Part shown: positions 61,386-64,000 of the stretch, one piece after another
How positions within the stretch are numbered: the first letter of the stretch is position 1
How the letters are laid out: the number at the start of each line of letters is the position of its first letter
From: Thalassolituus sp. UBA1087
Lineage (GTDB): Bacteria; Pseudomonadota; Gammaproteobacteria; Pseudomonadales; Oceanobacteraceae
Assembly: GCA_002314145.1 (NCBI GenBank)
Contig: DCCG01000040.1
Location: forward strand, 1-64,000
Length of the DNA stretch: 64,000 nucleotides
Reading direction: 5' to 3'
Position numbers and translations under genes: made by a program
Notes under the pieces: generated by a model
The model's database searches: none
The model's input: only the letters and a program-made list of their open reading frames with translations
What the model was told of the DNA's origin: nothing

Positions 61386-61916
61386 ATGTTGGATCATCTG
61401 AAGATGACTGCTTTTCAGCGTCATTTATGGCTGCTGCTTATGATCATCATCGGCGCCATCTTATTGCCGGCTGTGCCGGTGTCCGCAGAGCCTGCTATAG
61501 CACCGTCAGATTATCGGCAGGGTAAGGCAACCGCGGCTGAGCTGTATAAGGAAGGTCAGCGCCTGTATGAGGCGGCGGGTATGGGTGGCGATAAAAGCGC
61601 AGCGGTCGGCTATTTCAAGGCTGCTGCCGAACAGGGCGATCTTGAAGCCCAGGTCCGCTTAGGCGATATGTATGCCTTTGGCGCCGGCGTGTCGCCCAGT
61701 TATGAGTCAGCCGCTTATTGGTTTACCAAAGCTGCGGCGCAGGGCGATGCAAAATCCCAGCTGTATATGGGCGATCTGTATGCCTATGGCCTCGGTGTTG
61801 AGAAGGATAATGCCAGAGCGCTGCGCTATATGAATATGGCGCTCACCAATGAAAACTCCGACAGCAAGACCAGATCCATGGCTGAAAAACGGATTAACGA
61901 CTTAAGCCGTCAATAA
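61386..61916 (+). CDS. Sel1-repeat secreted protein, paralogue 2
   Basis: This 176-residue protein has a signal-anchor or signal peptide (MIIIGAILLPAVPVSA, cleaved near residue 35). Three Sel1 repeats follow (AAVGYFKAAAEQGDLEAQ; AAYWFTKAAAQGDAKSQ; ALRYMNMALTNENSDSK). It shares layout with the gene at 57675. AAGGAG precedes the ATG. Sel1-like proteins are immunity partners of some phospholipase effectors in type VI secretion, though no secretion genes are seen here. Confidence 0.87.
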   Translation: MLDHLKMTAFQRHLWLLLMIIIGAILLPAVPVSAEPAIAPSDYRQGKATAAELYKEGQRLYEAAGMGGDKSAAVGYFKAAAEQGDLEAQVRLGDMYAFGAGVSPSYESAAYWFTKAAAQGDAKSQLYMGDLYAYGLGVEKDNARALRYMNMALTNENSDSKTRSMAEKRINDLSRQ

Positions 61917-62050
61917 GCCATCAACCCAATAAACCGGGGCGCTCTGCGGTACAGCCATCCCGGCCAAACCGGGGCTGATGAGACGGTTACTGTCACACGG
62001 CCGGTTCGGGTATTATAGCGCTTTAACCCCGGACAGGCTGATATCCTCCC

Positions 62051-62542
62051 ATGTTCTTCCAGAATAAAGACGGCAAACTGCAGGAAACGGAGCGCTACGA
62101 AGTGATCCGCAGTGACGCCAGCAACCCTTTGTCTTCCTATGCAGCTTACGCTTTTGAGCTGGACGGTGCTGAATGGCCGACCGCGGAGCATTACTATCAG
62201 GCAATGAAATTTGAAGACGCAGACTACCGGGAACGGATTCGCCAAGCGGCTACGCCAGAGCAGGCTGCGAAACTGGGCAAATCATGGTTTAAAAAACGCC
62301 GCCAGGACTGGAAGAAAAACCGCATTACGTATATGACCCGGGCGAACTACATCAAATGCCGTACCCACCCGCAGGTCGCCAAAGCGCTGACAGACAGTGG
62401 TGAAAAACTGATCGCTGATCTGACCATGTACGACTACTTCTGGGGAACGGGCCGTGATCTGCGCGGCGGGAACCACTTCGGTAAAATGCTGATGGGGATA
62501 CGCAGCAAATTACGTGAAGAATCACAGCAGGATGCATCGTAA
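62051..62542 (+). CDS. NADAR-family N-glycosidase (YbiA-like)
   Basis: This 163-residue protein has the NADAR hallmarks LSSYAAYAFELDGAEWPTAEHYYQAMKF, the helix AKLGKSWFKKRRQDW, and the C-terminal MYDYFWGTGRDLRGGNHFGKMLM. YbiA cleaves the N-glycosidic bond of early riboflavin intermediates; other NADAR proteins remove ADP-ribose from guanine in nucleic acids and counter DarT-type toxins. Which applies is not visible. A weak site precedes the ATG. Confidence 0.92.
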   Translation: MFFQNKDGKLQETERYEVIRSDASNPLSSYAAYAFELDGAEWPTAEHYYQAMKFEDADYRERIRQAATPEQAAKLGKSWFKKRRQDWKKNRITYMTRANYIKCRTHPQVAKALTDSGEKLIADLTMYDYFWGTGRDLRGGNHFGKMLMGIRSKLREESQQDAS

Positions 62543-62589
62543 GATCGCTGAGTGGTCTGTTTTGAGGGAAATCAGGTAGTGGAATTGTT

Positions 62590-63639
62590 ATGAAATCAGT
62601 ATTGATGGGCTTAGGTATATTCGTCGCCATCGTGGCAGCAGGTGGTTTACTTTTCGTTGGCTGGATCCTGTACTCCTTTCTGTTCGTTGGTCATATTGCT
62701 GAGCGCAAAATTAACCGGCTGGATGATTTTATGCCGTTGGCACAGGGCGTCAGTATTGAGGAAGTCCCTTACCATGGCCCGCAACCTCAACGTCACTACG
62801 GCCGCGCAGAAGACCCTGACGCCGGATGGCTGATACAGGAAGACAGTACGGTTACACCTGCACAGACGTACTCTTCCACCGAATCCGGTCAGCCTGCCTA
62901 CCGCCTGCCTCTGCCGCCGGGAATCAACAGACGTGCGTATGACAGCCGTCAGGCTGAACTCTGGCAACCCATTGAAGAGCGCCTGAAAGCGCTGGATAAC
63001 CCGCCGCAATATGCCCGCAGTACCGAGGCCCTGCTGCTGGCCAGCGGTAAGGTATTTCATGAACAGGCAGGAAAAGCAGGGCAGGCAGTGGGTACACTGG
63101 TGGATGAAGAAACCGGTGAAACCATCAGTACCGGCATTCAATACGCCGCCTGGGCCAACGACCGATATTTTGTCATGGCAGGATACCAGCATACCGATAA
63201 GGGCACGGAAACACCCTTATGGCAGGTTGAGCGGGATACCTTCCGTGCGCATAAAGTTGATCCCGATACCTTTTATCTGCATGCCAAATTACCGGACATG
63301 TACGACTTCGCGGAAATAAACAGCCGCATTATGGTGTACTTCAACGACAGTCTCAGCTGGGGATTTGGCGGTGATGTGACTAAACCCAAATTCAGTATTC
63401 TTCGTATCTACAACGCTACCTGGCCGGAAGGAAAAGATATTGCAAAATTCAGCTTTTCCGCGGGGATGGTACGGGATATCCGTCTGGCTGAAGGCTCAGA
63501 AGCGGGTGATGCCACAATCCGTCTGCAGGTGTTAACTGATCCGGCCCGGCCCTCGGGGGCAGAAGATAAAAAAGAACGTCCGGCCCGCCAGTGGCGGGTG
63601 ACGCTGCCGACAGATGAATATACGGCGATTGATAGTTAA
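62590..63639 (+). CDS. Membrane-anchored protein of unknown function
   Basis: This 349-residue protein has one N-terminal helix (VLMGLGIFVAIVAAGGLLFVGWI with a continuing hydrophobic stretch to residue 35) and a large soluble domain, probably periplasmic. The domain has many aromatic and proline residues and a beta-rich pattern (TFYLHAKLPDMYDFAEIN, SFSAGMVRDIRLAEG). I recognise no family. Start and stop are clear. It is 47 bp downstream of the NADAR gene on the same strand and may be co-transcribed. Confidence 0.7.
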   Translation: MKSVLMGLGIFVAIVAAGGLLFVGWILYSFLFVGHIAERKINRLDDFMPLAQGVSIEEVPYHGPQPQRHYGRAEDPDAGWLIQEDSTVTPAQTYSSTESGQPAYRLPLPPGINRRAYDSRQAELWQPIEERLKALDNPPQYARSTEALLLASGKVFHEQAGKAGQAVGTLVDEETGETISTGIQYAAWANDRYFVMAGYQHTDKGTETPLWQVERDTFRAHKVDPDTFYLHAKLPDMYDFAEINSRIMVYFNDSLSWGFGGDVTKPKFSILRIYNATWPEGKDIAKFSFSAGMVRDIRLAEGSEAGDATIRLQVLTDPARPSGAEDKKERPARQWRVTLPTDEYTAIDS

Positions 63640-63869
63640 CGGCTTCGTTCACACAGAAAGGATGGCAGGGCGGATTTGGCTATCATATTTTTTTGCATGC
63701 CTTCCGCTTGCCTGATTGAGTGGCGCAGGAGTTCATGGAACTGGTCTGGCTATTCCGGTCTGGTGGTTATAGGGACAGCTGCGATATCAGCAGTGTTTCA
63801 GGGCTGTGTTGAGTTGGCAGGGTATCCTATTTACAATGCAGCCAACTTTACCTGATTCAGGATATGAAT

Positions 63870-64000
63870 ATGAGCGACAAACCCGAACTTCCGGATCATC
63901 TGTCCGGTAATCCCCGCAGCCCGCACCATATCGCGGAATGCTTCGAGCACGAAATCGGTATCCGCCTGAACGGCAAAGAGCGCAACGATGTGGAAGAGTA
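63870..64000 (+). CDS. DUF3297 protein (5' part, cut by window edge)
   Basis: Only the first 43 codons lie in the window. The visible sequence, ELPDHLSGNPRSPHH followed by FEHEIGIRLNGKERNDVEEY, matches the N-terminus of DUF3297, a small cytosolic family of about 80 residues common in Proteobacteria with unknown function. AGGA lies 7 bases before the ATG. About half of the protein is missing to the right. Confidence 0.88.
   Translation, partial: MSDKPELPDHLSGNPRSPHHIAECFEHEIGIRLNGKERNDVEE

Noticed and set aside
1..64000. CRISPR arrays, insertion sequences, prophage or rRNA genes
   Set aside because: Read through on both strands; no regularly spaced direct repeats, transposase or integrase motifs, or rRNA sequence were seen.

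Overview
The window is about 52% GC by eye, gene-dense and wholly chromosomal in character. It suggests an aerobic, motile, probably marine gammaproteobacterium. The evidence is the order queA-tgt-yajC-secD-secF, a complete bet/cho glycine-betaine locus, a polyhydroxyalkanoate synthase, two chemoreceptors, a cyclic-di-GMP enzyme and a UbiM-type ubiquinone hydroxylase. Gene content recalls Oceanospirillales such as the Oceanobacter/Thalassolituus group, but that placement is inference. I see no prophage, insertion sequence, integron, CRISPR array or rRNA gene.

Layout. (1) 1-9.7 kb: a beta-lactamase-fold hydrolase and an EmrE-like exporter, then betI-betB-betA-choX-choW-choV and an outer-membrane barrel gene, all on the + strand and closed by a terminator. 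A promoter with a perfect dyad at its start point precedes betI. Together these import choline and oxidise it to glycine betaine. (2) 9.7-18.8 kb, - strand: a tight six-gene operon (c-type cytochrome/DUF1592-like lipoprotein, DUF1501 Tat protein, TlpA thioredoxin, DUF4266 lipoprotein, DUF3570 barrel, ApbE flavin transferase), followed by an amidase and a short-chain dehydrogenase. This is the strongest candidate for a poorly described system, an extracytoplasmic redox or flavinylation apparatus. (3) 19.3-27.4 kb: a chemoreceptor, three leucine tRNAs, then queuosine synthesis (queA, tgt) and the Sec accessory genes (yajC, secD, secF). (4) 27.4-43.9 kb: mostly single metabolic, transport and regulatory genes: acyl-CoA ligase, solute-binding protein, NhaR-like regulator facing a BI-1 protein, Bcr-like MFS pump, glutathione peroxidase, Old Yellow Enzyme, 2-hydroxyacid dehydrogenase, two EamA transporters, AraC regulator facing NmrA/DUF1772, ribokinase, NlpC/P60 lipoprotein. 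(5) 43.9-49.9 kb: an aaeXAB-type efflux operon, a Lon-substrate-binding-domain protein, ubiM, and a small free-standing relative of the valyl-tRNA synthetase C-terminal coiled coil. (6) 50-57.2 kb: GNAT protein, FIST-GGDEF diguanylate cyclase, a dCache chemoreceptor preceded by an unusual TPP-riboswitch-like element, and a PHA synthase with a Lys/Ala-rich tail. (7) 57.7-64 kb: two paralogous Sel1-repeat proteins bracketing genes of unknown function, then a NADAR N-glycosidase, a membrane-anchored unknown and a truncated DUF3297 gene.

Several starts were moved inward from the longest open frame because a Shine-Dalgarno sequence or family alignment favours the internal codon. All family assignments come from reading motifs by eye; no database search was run.
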